From contig JAATEW010000305.1 of assembly GCA_015655535.1 (NCBI GenBank), positions 1 through 27,175 of the forward strand: a stretch of DNA of 27,175 nucleotides. Direction: 5' to 3'. A program made the position numbers and the translations under genes. The notes beneath the pieces were generated by a model that saw nothing but the letters and a program-made list of their open reading frames with translations, did no database searches and was not told where the DNA came from. Below, in pieces: positions 1 to 7,308 of the stretch (position 1 is the stretch's first letter; each line of letters begins with the position of its first letter). The DNA comes from Hyphomicrobiales bacterium. GTDB taxonomy: Bacteria > Pseudomonadota > Alphaproteobacteria > Rhizobiales > Beijerinckiaceae.

Positions 1-1
1 C

Positions 2-913
2 ACCTTGCTCGGCAAAGGCGTGAACCTCATCATGCTCGACCTGCCGCCCGATCAAATGCTCGCCGTCGCCGACGCGGCTAAAGGCAAGGACGTGATCTTC
101 TTCAACACGAGCGCGCCCGAAGATTCACTGCGCGAAGAAAACTGCCGCGCCAATGTCTTTCACATCGCACCGACCTATTCGATGCTCGCCGACGGACTCG
201 CCGAATATTTGATCTGGAAGAAATGGAACAAATGGTTCCTGATTCAGGGCTCGCATCCGGAAGACAAGCTCTTCGGCGATGCCATCCGCCGTTCGGCGAA
301 GAAATTCGGCGCCAAGATCGTCGAGGAACGCACTTATGAGGATACCGGCGGCGGCCGGCGCTCGGATTCAGGCAGCGTGCAGACGCAAAGACTGATTCCG
401 GTCGCCACGCAGAACGCGCCCTCCTATGATGTGCTCGTCGCCGCCGACGAAAGCGAAGTGTTCGGCGGCTATCTGCCCTATCGCACCTATGACGCGCGGC
501 CCGTCGCAGGCTCGGGCGGTCTGAAGCCGACAAGCTGGGACCCGTCGCACGAACAATGGGGCGCCGCGCAATTGCAGAACCGTTTCTTCAAACTGGCCTC
601 GCGCGGCATGAATGCCAGGGACAATCAGGCCTGGGTCGCGATGCGCGTGATCGGCGAGGCGGCGTCGCGCACGAAGTCGGACGATCCGAAAGTGCTCAAA
701 GCCTTCTTGATCAGCCCCGACTTTTCGGTCGCCGCCTTCAAGAGCCAGAGATTGACATGGCGGCTCTGGAACCAGCAATTGCGTCAGCCGATCCTGCTCG
801 GCGACGGGCGGATGATCGCCTCCGTCTCGCCGCAGGAAGGATTTCTGCATCAGACGTCGGAATTGGATACGCTTGGCTACGACAAGCCCGAAACAAAGTG
901 CAAATTGCAATGA
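2..913 (+). CDS. ABC transporter periplasmic binding protein, PQQ-dependent alcohol dehydrogenase-associated (5' partial)
   Basis: The reading frame is open to the left edge, so the N-terminus and any signal peptide are missing; about 303 residues are visible. The protein resembles the branched-chain-amino-acid-binding fold (type I periplasmic binding protein) of the family named 'ABC transporter substrate-binding protein, PQQ-dependent alcohol dehydrogenase system'. Typical stretches are NVFHIAPTYSMLADGLAEYL, the WNKWFLIQG strand and the C-terminal TSELDTLGYDKPETKCKLQ tail. In this family the protein is periplasmic and always travels with a beta-propeller protein and an ABC-2 transporter, but its ligand is not established. 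Its TGA overlaps the ATG of the next gene (ATGA at 910-913), which indicates translational coupling. The assignment rests on remembered family features plus the very characteristic neighbours. Confidence 0.85.
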   Translation, partial: TLLGKGVNLIMLDLPPDQMLAVADAAKGKDVIFFNTSAPEDSLREENCRANVFHIAPTYSMLADGLAEYLIWKKWNKWFLIQGSHPEDKLFGDAIRRSAKKFGAKIVEERTYEDTGGGRRSDSGSVQTQRLIPVATQNAPSYDVLVAADESEVFGGYLPYRTYDARPVAGSGGLKPTSWDPSHEQWGAAQLQNRFFKLASRGMNARDNQAWVAMRVIGEAASRTKSDDPKVLKAFLISPDFSVAAFKSQRLTWRLWNQQLRQPILLGDGRMIASVSPQEGFLHQTSELDTLGYDKPETKCKLQ

Positions 914-1893
914 CGCACCCTTTCAGACATCCGTTCTTTCGCGCTGCCCTTTGCGCAAGCGCGCTGGCCTTTCCGAAGCCGGGCCTCGCCTTCACCGCCT
1001 ATATTTCCAACGAAAAGGGCAATTCGATCTCGGTCATCGACACCGACAAGCTCGAAGTGACCAAGACCGTCAAAGTCGGGCAAAGGCCGCGCGGCATCGA
1101 GCTCTCGAAGGATGGCAAGGAACTCTACATCTGCGCCGGCGACGACGACACGATCAACATCATCGACACGAAAACATTCGAGAACATTGGCGACCTCCCT
1201 TCGGGAGCGGACCCCGAACTTTTGATTCTGAGCCCCGACGGGAAATATATTTATACGTCGAACGAGAACGACAACCTTGTCACCGCGATCGATGTCGCGA
1301 CACGCAAGCAAGTCTTCGACGTGCCGGTTGGCGTCGAGCCCGAAGGCATGGCGGTGAGCCCCGACGGCAAGACCATTATCAACACGTCGGAAACGACGAA
1401 TATGGCGCATTTCATCGACCTCGAAAAACGCGAGATCGTCGCCAATGTCCTCGTCGATGCCCGGCCGCGCTTCGCCGTCTTCACGCCGGATGCCAAGGAG
1501 CTCTGGGTCTCGGCCGAGGTCGGCGGCACGGTGAGCGTCATCGACGTGCCAAGCCATACGATCAAGCAGAAGATCACATTCGAGGTGCCGGGCCTTGCCA
1601 AGGAGGCGATCCAGCCCGTCGGCCTCGCCTTCACGGCGGACGGCAAGAAAGTCTATGCCGCGCTGGGGCCGGCGAACCGCATCGCCGTCATCGACGTGGC
1701 GACGAAGAAGGTCGAAAAATATCTTCTCGTCGGCCAGCGCGTCTGGCATCTCGCTTTGACGCCCGACGGCAAATATTTCTATACGACGAATGGCGTCTCG
1801 AACGATGTCTCGGTCATCGATATCGCCAACGAAAAGGTCATCAAATCGATCCAGGTCGGCTCGTTTCCCTGGGGCGTGGTGATCGGCAAATGA
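910..1893 (+). CDS. PQQ-dependent catabolism-associated YVTN beta-propeller protein
   Basis: A 327-residue exported protein. A frame extending upstream to 556 exists, but the start at 910 is chosen because it overlaps the previous stop (ATGA) and is followed at once by a signal peptide (basic FRHPFFR, then hydrophobic AALCASALAF, likely cleavage near residues 26-29). The mature part consists of repeated units of about 42 residues. Each has the pattern 'V-I-D-T/V ... V-G-x-x-P-x-G-x-x-x-S-P-D-G-K-x-x-Y', seen for example in ELSKDGKELYICAGDDDT, ILSPDGKYIYTSNEND and LTPDGKYFYTTNGVSNDVSV. This is a YVTN-type seven-bladed propeller. In this family it is periplasmic and accompanies PQQ-dependent alcohol dehydrogenases; its biochemical role is unknown, and binding of a cofactor or partner protein is only a guess. 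Confidence 0.9.
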   Translation: MTHPFRHPFFRAALCASALAFPKPGLAFTAYISNEKGNSISVIDTDKLEVTKTVKVGQRPRGIELSKDGKELYICAGDDDTINIIDTKTFENIGDLPSGADPELLILSPDGKYIYTSNENDNLVTAIDVATRKQVFDVPVGVEPEGMAVSPDGKTIINTSETTNMAHFIDLEKREIVANVLVDARPRFAVFTPDAKELWVSAEVGGTVSVIDVPSHTIKQKITFEVPGLAKEAIQPVGLAFTADGKKVYAALGPANRIAVIDVATKKVEKYLLVGQRVWHLALTPDGKYFYTTNGVSNDVSVIDIANEKVIKSIQVGSFPWGVVIGK

Positions 1894-1939
1894 CTGGGGC
1901 TAGAACCGGAAACCTAATTAAATTGGCTGGTGCAAACCC

Positions 1940-1954
1940 TCTCCCAAAGGGAGA
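1940..1954. other. Small hairpin in the gap between propeller and ATPase genes
   Basis: The 136-base gap 1894-2029 holds TCTCCC-AAA-GGGAGA, a 6-bp perfect stem with a 3-base loop. There is no T run behind it, so it is not a convincing terminator. It resembles the CTCCC/GGGAG hairpins common in Rhizobiales intergenic DNA. The four genes around it could still be one transcript. Confidence 0.35.
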
Positions 1955-2029
1955 ATGAAGCGCCCAGTCTTCGAGAGCTTTGTGTTGATTTAAGCTCCCG
2001 CCTAAAAGCATATGCCAATCCGAGGCGCC

Positions 2030-2827
2030 ATGAACGTTTTGCAACAAGACAGGCCGACCGAAGATCCCGCACCCGCGGGTGATGCGCCCGCGGCGCTCTC
2101 TGTCGATGACGTGAGCCATTCCTACGGCAAGCGCAAGGCGCTCGACAATGTGTCGTTTTCGGTGAAACCGTCGAGCTTCACGGTTCTTCTTGGCCTCAAC
2201 GGCGCCGGCAAAAGCACGCTTTTCTCGCTCATCACGCGCCTCTACAGCACCCAGACCGGCACGATCAAAATCTTCGGCTATGAGGTCGGCCGCGACCCGG
2301 GCGAAGCCTTGCGGCGGCTCGGCGTCGTCTTCCAGGCGCGCACGCTCGACATGGATCTCTCGATTCAGCAAAATCTGCTCTATCATGCAGCATTGCACGG
2401 CATCGGCGCAGCCGAGACCAAAGCGCGCGCGGCGGCCGTGCTGGAACAGACGGCCATGGCCGATCGCACCAAAGACAAGGTGCGCGATCTCTCCGGCGGT
2501 CAGATGCGCCGCGTCGAGATCGCCCGCGCCCTGCTCCACCATCCGCAAATGCTGCTGCTCGACGAGCCGACCGTCGGCCTGGACATCAAGGCCCGCGCCG
2601 ATATCCTAAAGCATGTGCGCGAACTCGTGCATTCGGGCATAGGCGTGCTCTGGACCACCCATCTGATCGATGAAGTGAATCCCGACGACGATGTCGTCGT
2701 GCTGCATCAGGGCAAGATTCTCGACAAGGGCCGCGTCTCCGACGTCGTCGCTCGCGCCGGTGTCGCGGATATGCGCGCGGCCTTCACCAAATTGACGGGC
2801 ACGGGTCCCTTAGGCGGTGAATCATGA
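2030..2827 (+). CDS. ABC transporter ATP-binding protein, PQQ-dependent alcohol dehydrogenase-associated
   Basis: A 265-residue ABC ATPase. The start at 2030 is preferred over an in-frame ATG at 2012 because GAGG (2022-2025) lies just before it; the spacing of 4 is short, so 2012 stays possible. All nucleotide-binding motifs are present: Walker A GLNGAGKST (about residues 55-63), Q-loop VVFQARTLD, signature LSGGQMRRVEIARALL, Walker B LLLDEPTVGLD and the switch His in TTHLIDE. The Asn in Walker A and the 'RRLGVVFQ' context are typical of ATPases that drive ABC-2 exporters (the drug/polysaccharide/Nod-factor export group). It acts at the cytoplasmic face with the permease encoded next, whose ATG overlaps this gene's stop (2824-2827). 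In Pseudomonas ethanol and phenylethanol (exa/ped) regions the same type of gene sits beside PQQ alcohol dehydrogenases. Confidence 0.9.
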   Translation: MNVLQQDRPTEDPAPAGDAPAALSVDDVSHSYGKRKALDNVSFSVKPSSFTVLLGLNGAGKSTLFSLITRLYSTQTGTIKIFGYEVGRDPGEALRRLGVVFQARTLDMDLSIQQNLLYHAALHGIGAAETKARAAAVLEQTAMADRTKDKVRDLSGGQMRRVEIARALLHHPQMLLLDEPTVGLDIKARADILKHVRELVHSGIGVLWTTHLIDEVNPDDDVVVLHQGKILDKGRVSDVVARAGVADMRAAFTKLTGTGPLGGES

Positions 2828-3672
2828 CGAGCATCACAAGCGATCCGCCTTTGCGCAAAGGCTTTGGGCTTCTGCAATATGCGATCTGCCTCAAGGGAAT
2901 CGTCTGGCGCGAGGCGCTGCGCTATCTGCATCAGCGCGAGCGTTTCATCTCGGCGCTGGTGCGCCCGCTCGTCTGGCTTTTCATTTTCGCCGCGGGTTTC
3001 CGCTCGGTGCTCGGCGTCTCGATCATCCCGCCCTACGAGACCTATATTCTCTATCCGGTCTATATCACGCCGGGTCTCATGGCGATGATCCAGCTTTTCA
3101 ACGGCATGCAATCCTCCCTCTCCATGGTCTATGACCGCGAGATGGGCAATATGCGCACGCTGCTTGTCAGCCCTTTGCCGCGCTGGTTTCTGCTAACGTC
3201 GAAATTGATCGCCGGCGTCGCGGTGTCGTTGCTGCAAGTCTACGCCTATCTGATCATCGCCTATCTGTGGGACATCGCGCCGGATAACTATTGGGGCTAT
3301 CTCACGGTCCTGCCGGCGCTGATATTGTCGGGTCTCATGCTCGGCGCGCTCGGCATGCTGTTGTCCTCCGTCATCAAGCAGCTCGACAATTTCGCCGGCG
3401 TCATGAATTTCGTGATCTTCCCGATGTTCTTCGCCTCATCCGCGCTCTACCCGCTCTGGCGCGTCGAGGAAGGCAGCCCATGGCTTGCCTTCGTCTGCGA
3501 GTTGAATCCGTTCACCCATGCGGTGGAACTGATCCGTTTCGCCTTCTACATGCAGGTGAACTGGCTTTCGCTTGCCGTCGTACTTGGCTGCACGGTGGTC
3601 TTTTTGGGCGCGGCGATCATCGCCTACGACCCGTCTCGCGGCATGCTGGTCCGCCGCGGCGGACCGGAGTGA
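2824..3672 (+). CDS. ABC-2 type transporter permease, PQQ-dependent alcohol dehydrogenase-associated
   Basis: A 282-residue integral membrane protein with about six hydrophobic segments and the ABC-2 layout. An amphipathic N-terminal coupling region (GIVWREALRYLHQRERF) precedes the first membrane segment. The conserved 'ITPGLMAMIQLFNGMQSS' and 'DREMGNMRTLLVSPLPRWF' region follows, and near the C-terminus lies 'ELNPFTHAVELIRFAFY', the ABC-2 signature region seen in NodJ/DrrB relatives. It forms the membrane channel for the ATPase just upstream, with a 4-base overlap. ABC-2 permeases normally export, which makes the linkage to a periplasmic binding protein notable. The transported compound is unknown; an alcohol/aldehyde-linked metabolite has been proposed for the family in general, but nothing here tests that. 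Confidence 0.9.
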   Translation: MTSITSDPPLRKGFGLLQYAICLKGIVWREALRYLHQRERFISALVRPLVWLFIFAAGFRSVLGVSIIPPYETYILYPVYITPGLMAMIQLFNGMQSSLSMVYDREMGNMRTLLVSPLPRWFLLTSKLIAGVAVSLLQVYAYLIIAYLWDIAPDNYWGYLTVLPALILSGLMLGALGMLLSSVIKQLDNFAGVMNFVIFPMFFASSALYPLWRVEEGSPWLAFVCELNPFTHAVELIRFAFYMQVNWLSLAVVLGCTVVFLGAAIIAYDPSRGMLVRRGGPE

Positions 3673-3687
3673 GGCAAGCCTGAAAGC

Positions 3688-3722
3688 GTGATGCGCGAAT
3701 TTGTTTCGCGTTGTCCCATCAC
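3688..3722. terminator. Two-tier hairpin downstream of the ABC-2 permease
   Basis: GTGATG (3688-3693) pairs with CATCAC (3717-3722), and directly inside it CGCGAA (3694-3699) pairs with TTCGCG (3705-3710), with a 6-base bulge at 3711-3716. It starts 15 bases after the permease stop and could end or stabilise the transcript. No T run follows, so a Rho-independent terminator is not certain. Confidence 0.4.
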
Positions 3723-3737
3723 GGCATAATCAGACCT

Positions 3738-3827
3738 CGCCATTCATCCGACGGCGGCGATTTTCGGCAAGGCGGATACGCTTTTATCAATGCTCGCCGC
3801 CAAGGAATGTATGGCAGTTTTCGAATG
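3738..3827. repeat. MITE-like intergenic repeat, short (internally deleted) copy
   Basis: This stretch, in the 318-base gap between the permease and the cytochrome gene, is closely related to 20932-21093. Shared blocks are CGCCATTCATCC, ACGGCGGCGATTTT, CGGATACGCTTTT, TCAATG, GCCGCCAAG and TATGGCAG/GAATGGCAG. Compared with the longer copy it lacks about 70 internal bases, as if one arm of an internal inverted repeat had been lost. Both copies are followed by similar GGACTTGATCCGGG / GGGCTTGACCCGG sequence (about 3879-3893 here). There is no coding capacity. Confidence 0.75.
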
Positions 3828-3915
3828 AGGGGATCCACGTTTCATCGAGCATCTGCACTGGACGCGCGGATCGTCTGGACTTGATCCGGGCACGCGCATG
3901 GATGGCCGCCGATCA

Positions 3916-3947
3916 ATAAAAACGGCGGCCCGAAGAGACCGCCGTTT
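3916..3947 (-). terminator. Rho-independent terminator of the cytochrome c gene
   Basis: Read on the minus strand, AAACGGCGG (3947-3939) pairs with CCGCCGTTT (3928-3920) around a 10-base loop, and the stem runs straight into a T-rich tail (TTTTTATT). It lies 44 bases beyond the cytochrome stop codon, which is the expected position and polarity. Confidence 0.85.
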
Positions 3948-3990
3948 CCAAATTCAATCAATCACGAGCCGGGCTTATACCGCGCGGCGA

Positions 3991-4395
3991 TTACTTGCTG
4001 CCGTCCGCCTTGAACTGGGCGAGATAGGCGAAAAGATTGTCCTGATCCGAGTCCTTCGGAAGGCCGGCGAAGATCATCTTGATGCCGGGAACTTTCGCCT
4101 TCGGATCCTTGATATATTCCTTGAAGGTCGCCTCATCCCAGGTCAGGCCCGAAGCCTTCATCGCATCGGAATAGGAATAGCCTTCGACAGTGCCCGCCTT
4201 GCGGCCAGCGACGCCATTGAGATCGGGGCCGACGAAGTTCTTGGCGCCCGGCCCGATTTGATGGCAAACCTTGCACTTGGTGTTGAAAATCTTCTCACCG
4301 GCAGCCGCATCTCCGTCAGCGGCGGCCGGGAATGTGGCGAAAGCCGTCATGGCAAGAGCACTCGCGGCAACGATACCAAATGTACTGAACTTCAT
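3991..4395 (-). CDS. Periplasmic class I cytochrome c (c2/c-550 type)
   Basis: A 134-residue monohaem cytochrome. The start at 4395 is supported by the purine-rich site AAGGAGAGG a few bases upstream and by the signal peptide that follows (MKFSTFGIVAASALAMTAFA, cleavage near residue 26 in PAAADGDA). An upstream extension to 4473 would run through a repeat and is rejected. The haem site is CKVCH (residues 41-45), followed by the QIGPGAKNFVGPDLNG loop. Met107 in PGIKMIFAG is the expected axial ligand, and the length and spacing match cytochrome c2/mitochondrial-type cytochromes. It is a soluble periplasmic electron carrier. Lying next to the PQQ-alcohol-dehydrogenase-associated genes, it may carry electrons from such an enzyme to an oxidase, but that partnership is inference. 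It has its own terminator and is transcribed alone. Confidence 0.92.
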   Translation of the reverse strand: MKFSTFGIVAASALAMTAFATFPAAADGDAAAGEKIFNTKCKVCHQIGPGAKNFVGPDLNGVAGRKAGTVEGYSYSDAMKASGLTWDEATFKEYIKDPKAKVPGIKMIFAGLPKDSDQDNLFAYLAQFKADGSK

Positions 4396-4430
4396 CTTCC
4401 GACCTCTCCTTGTGGGGCGCGCCTTCCTAG

Positions 4431-4540
4431 AGCATGTTCCCAAAAAGCTGTTCGACTTTTTGGATGAGAACATGCTCCAACTTATTGATCTGGAGCGGGT
4501 TCTTTTCCCGAATGCGACTCCGCATTGGGGGAACGCGCTC
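4431..4540. repeat. Tandem pair of long hairpins upstream of the cytochrome gene
   Basis: First hairpin: AGCATGTTC (4431-4439) with GAACATGCT (4468-4476), and inside it CAAAAAG (4441-4447) with CTTTTTG (4456-4462). Second hairpin: GAGCG.. (from 4493) with ..GCGCTC (to 4540), and inside it AATGCG (4511-4516) with CGCATT (4521-4526) around ACTC. Such 'AGAGCATGTTC...' hairpins are frequent dispersed intergenic repeats in Rhizobiales. They lie 35-145 bases before the cytochrome start and may be part of its leader or promoter region. The remaining 4541-4850 shows nothing I can define. Confidence 0.75.
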
Positions 4541-4850
4541 TAGAAACCTGACGGGGCGCATTCATATTCGTTCTCTCGGCTTGACGATAGGCCCCGACCT
4601 TACCTTTTTTTAATGTCCGATGGCGAGACGGCACCTTTGCCGTCTGTCATCATAGCTCACGGTTTTTTGAGGTTGAAGGCCGGCCAGGTTCGCATTGATA
4701 CGGCTCCCGCCTCGCACCTTTGCCCCGCCGGATTTATCCCGACCGAGAATGACAAATATGGTTTGGTCGCACAAAGGTGTATCTTACCGTCGGCATTCAA
4801 GACAATTTGGGAGGACTATTTCGTGCCGAACCTTCAGAGAAAGGGGCCTT

Positions 4851-5861
4851 TTGCTGAATAAAACGACCTTTCTCCGAGTGTTCGGACGTCTTGGCCGCGT
4901 TTTTGGCCAAATCGCTGCCGTCTGGCTCGCGACCTTGGTTCCGGCCGCGGCGGCGGACCATCTTCGCCTCGCGGTGCAGAAGACCGGCACTTTTGCCTGG
5001 GAACTTGCGATCATCAAAGAACACGGCCTCGACAAAAAGGCCGATCTCGATCTTGAGATCACGCAGCTTGCCTCGACCGAGGCCGAGAAGATCGCGATCC
5101 AAGGCAATTCGGCCGATCTGATCCTCTCCGATTGGCTTTGGGTTTCGCGCGAGCGCAGCCTTGGAAGCAAGCTCACCTTCTATCCCTATTCGAGTTCGCT
5201 TGGCGCTGTGGTTGTGCCGGCGCAAGCGCCCTTCAAGGATCTCGCCGATCTCAAGGGCAAGAAGCTCGCGGTTGCCGGCGGGCCACTCGACAAGAGCTGG
5301 CTCCTGCTGCAAGCCTTCGCCAAACGTTCGAACCTCGATCTCAAAAGACAGACGGAGGTTCTTTACGGCGCAGCCGCTCTTCTCGCAGCCAAAACGGTGC
5401 AAGGCGAAGTCGACGCCAATCTCAACTTCTGGAACTTTTGCGTCGATCTGGAGAGTCGCGGGTTTCGCCGCCTGATCGGCATGGAGACCGTCGAAAAAGA
5501 ACTCGGCGCAAAGGCGCCGGTCGCCATGGTCGGCTATGTTTTCAGCGAAGATTTCGCGGCGAAGCACCCGAAGGTGATCGAGCGATTCCTCGATATCGCG
5601 CGCGAGGCCAAAGTGATTCTGGCAAAATCGGATGAAGATTGGCAGCGGCTCGGACCTCAGATCGGGATCAAGTCCGAGGCCGAACTCGCGCTCTACCGGC
5701 AGCGCTATCTCGACGGCATTCCGCATCGGCCCGTCGCGGAAGAAGCGGCCGATGCGAAGCTGCTTTACCATATCCTCGCCGAGACCGGCGGCCCAGACCT
5801 CGTCGGCCCCGGCTCCGAACTCGCCGAGGGAACCTTCTTCAGACCCCAAATGGAAAATTGA
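4851..5861 (+). CDS. NitT/TauT-family ABC transporter substrate-binding protein
   Basis: A 336-residue exported binding protein. The start is taken as TTG at 4851, because an AGAAAGGGG ribosome-binding stretch lies 5-6 bases upstream. A signal peptide follows: basic residues, then VFGQIAAVWLATLVPAAAA with cleavage before Asp. An ATG at 4695 in the same frame would add 52 residues with no homologous look. The mature part has the SsuA/NrtA/TauA-like type II binding-protein pattern: 'LRLAVQKTGTFAWELAIIKEHGLDKK', 'ADLILSDWLWVSRERS', 'LADLKGKKLAVAGGPLDKSW' and 'AMVGYVFSEDFAAKHP' (listed in parts). It probably captures an anionic or aromatic small solute in the periplasm for the permease and ATPase that follow. 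The ligand cannot be read from sequence. It forms an operon with 5868-6605 and 6574-7308. Confidence 0.85.
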   Translation: MLNKTTFLRVFGRLGRVFGQIAAVWLATLVPAAAADHLRLAVQKTGTFAWELAIIKEHGLDKKADLDLEITQLASTEAEKIAIQGNSADLILSDWLWVSRERSLGSKLTFYPYSSSLGAVVVPAQAPFKDLADLKGKKLAVAGGPLDKSWLLLQAFAKRSNLDLKRQTEVLYGAAALLAAKTVQGEVDANLNFWNFCVDLESRGFRRLIGMETVEKELGAKAPVAMVGYVFSEDFAAKHPKVIERFLDIAREAKVILAKSDEDWQRLGPQIGIKSEAELALYRQRYLDGIPHRPVAEEAADAKLLYHILAETGGPDLVGPGSELAEGTFFRPQMEN

Positions 5862-5867
5862 CCGCCC

Positions 5868-6605
5868 GTGCTGAGACTGGCGTCTCTCCTTCTGCTTTTC
5901 CTGTTGTGGCAGTCGGCTTCGATTTTTGCCGGTCCGCGCGTCGTGCCGGAACCACTGATCGTGCTGACCACGATGTGGCGGGAAATCCAGTCCGGCGCGC
6001 TTCCGATCAATTTCGGCATCACGCTGCTGCGGGTCGCAGCCTCCTTCGCCGTCGCCATGGTGCTGGGCACGGCGCTTGGCCTCGTCATGGGCCGCAACAA
6101 GACCGTGGACCGGCTGTTCGACCCGTGGCTCATCGTGCTTCTCATCCTGCCGGCCCTGGTCATCATCGTGCTGGCCTATATTTGGGTCGGGCTGACGGAA
6201 GCCGCCGCGATCGGCGCCGTCGCCTTGAACAAGCTCCCCATCACGACGGCGACGATCCGCGAGGGTGCTCGCGCGCTCGACAATAATCTGCAGGAAATGG
6301 CGCAGGTCTTCCGCATGTCTTTCAAGACACGGCTGCGGCATGTCCTGATCCCGCAGCTTACGCCCTATATCGCGGCGGCGACGCGCGCCGGTCTGTCGCT
6401 CGTGTGGAAAATCGTTCTCGTGGTCGAGCTGCTCGGCCGATCCAACGGCGTCGGGTTTGAAATCGGAATTGCGTTTCAGCTTTTCGACGTTGCCTTGCTG
6501 CTTGCCTATGCGCTTCCCTTCGTCGGTGTCATGCTGGCGATTGAAACTTTCCTGGTTCAACCCATCGAGCGACATGTCTCCCGTTGGCGCCCTCACCCAG
6601 CTTGA
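5868..6605 (+). CDS. NitT/TauT-family ABC transporter permease
   Basis: A 245-residue inner-membrane protein starting with GTG six bases after the binding-protein stop. The N-terminus enters the membrane at once (LASLLLLFLLWQ). The binding-protein-dependent transport domain follows, with about six membrane segments: 'ITLLRVAASFAVAMVLGTAL', 'WLIVLLILPALVIIVLAYIW' and a C-terminal pair. The cytoplasmic EAA-type coupling loop is 'NNLQEMAQVFRMSFKTRLRH' followed by VLIPQLTPYI. Length and layout fit SsuC/TauC/NrtB. It forms the transmembrane path of the importer. The gene overlaps the ATPase start by 32 bases, a tight coupling. Confidence 0.9.
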   Translation: MLRLASLLLLFLLWQSASIFAGPRVVPEPLIVLTTMWREIQSGALPINFGITLLRVAASFAVAMVLGTALGLVMGRNKTVDRLFDPWLIVLLILPALVIIVLAYIWVGLTEAAAIGAVALNKLPITTATIREGARALDNNLQEMAQVFRMSFKTRLRHVLIPQLTPYIAAATRAGLSLVWKIVLVVELLGRSNGVGFEIGIAFQLFDVALLLAYALPFVGVMLAIETFLVQPIERHVSRWRPHPA

Positions 6606-7308
6606 CGTTTCCGTCCTTCGCAAGACCTACCAGACGGCGGCGGGAGAAACGCGCACCGTGCTGCGCGATCTCGCGTTCACGCTGCAGGCGGGCGAAGTCT
6701 GCGCGCTGATCGGACCGTCGGGCAGCGGCAAGACGACTTTGCTGCGCATCATGGCGGGCCTCGACACCGATTTCGAAGGCACGATCACGCAGCCGCCGCA
6801 CCAGAAGCTCGCGATGGTGTTTCAGGAGCCGCGGCTTTTGCCATGGCGGACCGTCTTGCAGAATATCCGTCTCGCCGCGCCGCAGGCCGATCCGGCCGAT
6901 CTGAAACAGATCACGGACAGCCTCGGCCTTGCCGACCATCTCACCTTCTTCCCGGGTGAATTGTCGCTCGGTCTCGCGCGGCGCGTCTCCTTCGCGCGGG
7001 CGCTGGCCATCAAGCCCGATATTCTGGTGCTCGATGAACCTTTTGTGTCGCTCGACAATAGTTTGGCGGTCCGGCTCCGCGACGAACTCGCCACATTGGT
7101 CGAAGCCCGCCACATCACCACGCTCATCGTCACGCATGATGTCGAAGAGGCGATCTATCTGGCAGACCGGATCTTGATGCTTTCGACGAAGCCCGCCCGC
7201 GTCATAGCCGAGATCAAGATCGACAAGCCGCGCCACGCGATGACCGAGGCTCAAGTCGCCCGGATCAAGGGCGAAGTCATCCAGCTTCTGACAAAATCCA
7301 CCGCTTGA
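6574..7308 (+). CDS. NitT/TauT-family ABC transporter ATP-binding protein (atypical signature motif)
   Basis: A 244-residue ABC ATPase that begins inside the permease gene; the start at 6574 is chosen because the fold begins within 10 residues (LTQLDVSVLRKTY). An upstream frame to 6457 is a shadow of the permease. Motifs: Walker A GPSGSGKTT (47-55), Q-loop FQEPRLLPW (83-91), Walker B ILVLDEP (150-156) and switch His188 in VTHDVEEA. The signature motif is unusual: residues 130-137 read LSLGLARR where the family normally has LSGGMRQR, so the first glycine and the Gln are replaced. Such degenerate signatures are seen in some members of this importer class, and with two identical sites activity may be lowered rather than lost. 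It energises the importer encoded upstream. Confidence 0.9.
   Translation: MSPVGALTQLDVSVLRKTYQTAAGETRTVLRDLAFTLQAGEVCALIGPSGSGKTTLLRIMAGLDTDFEGTITQPPHQKLAMVFQEPRLLPWRTVLQNIRLAAPQADPADLKQITDSLGLADHLTFFPGELSLGLARRVSFARALAIKPDILVLDEPFVSLDNSLAVRLRDELATLVEARHITTLIVTHDVEEAIYLADRILMLSTKPARVIAEIKIDKPRHAMTEAQVARIKGEVIQLLTKSTA

Noticed and set aside
556..909. N-terminal extension of the beta-propeller gene upstream of 910
   Set aside because: It lies within the binding-protein gene in another frame; the start at 910 is followed by a signal peptide and overlaps the previous stop.
3701..3919. 72-codon open frame in the permease-cytochrome gap
   Set aside because: It runs through the MITE-like repeat and has no ribosome-binding site or homologous features.
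4613..4861. 82-codon open frame before the NitT/TauT binding-protein gene
   Set aside because: No ribosome-binding site or recognisable protein features, and it runs over the better start at 4851.
4797..6623. 608-codon open frame on the minus strand opposite the importer genes
   Set aside because: Antisense shadow of well-supported genes in high-GC DNA; composition is Arg/Asp/His-rich with no domain.
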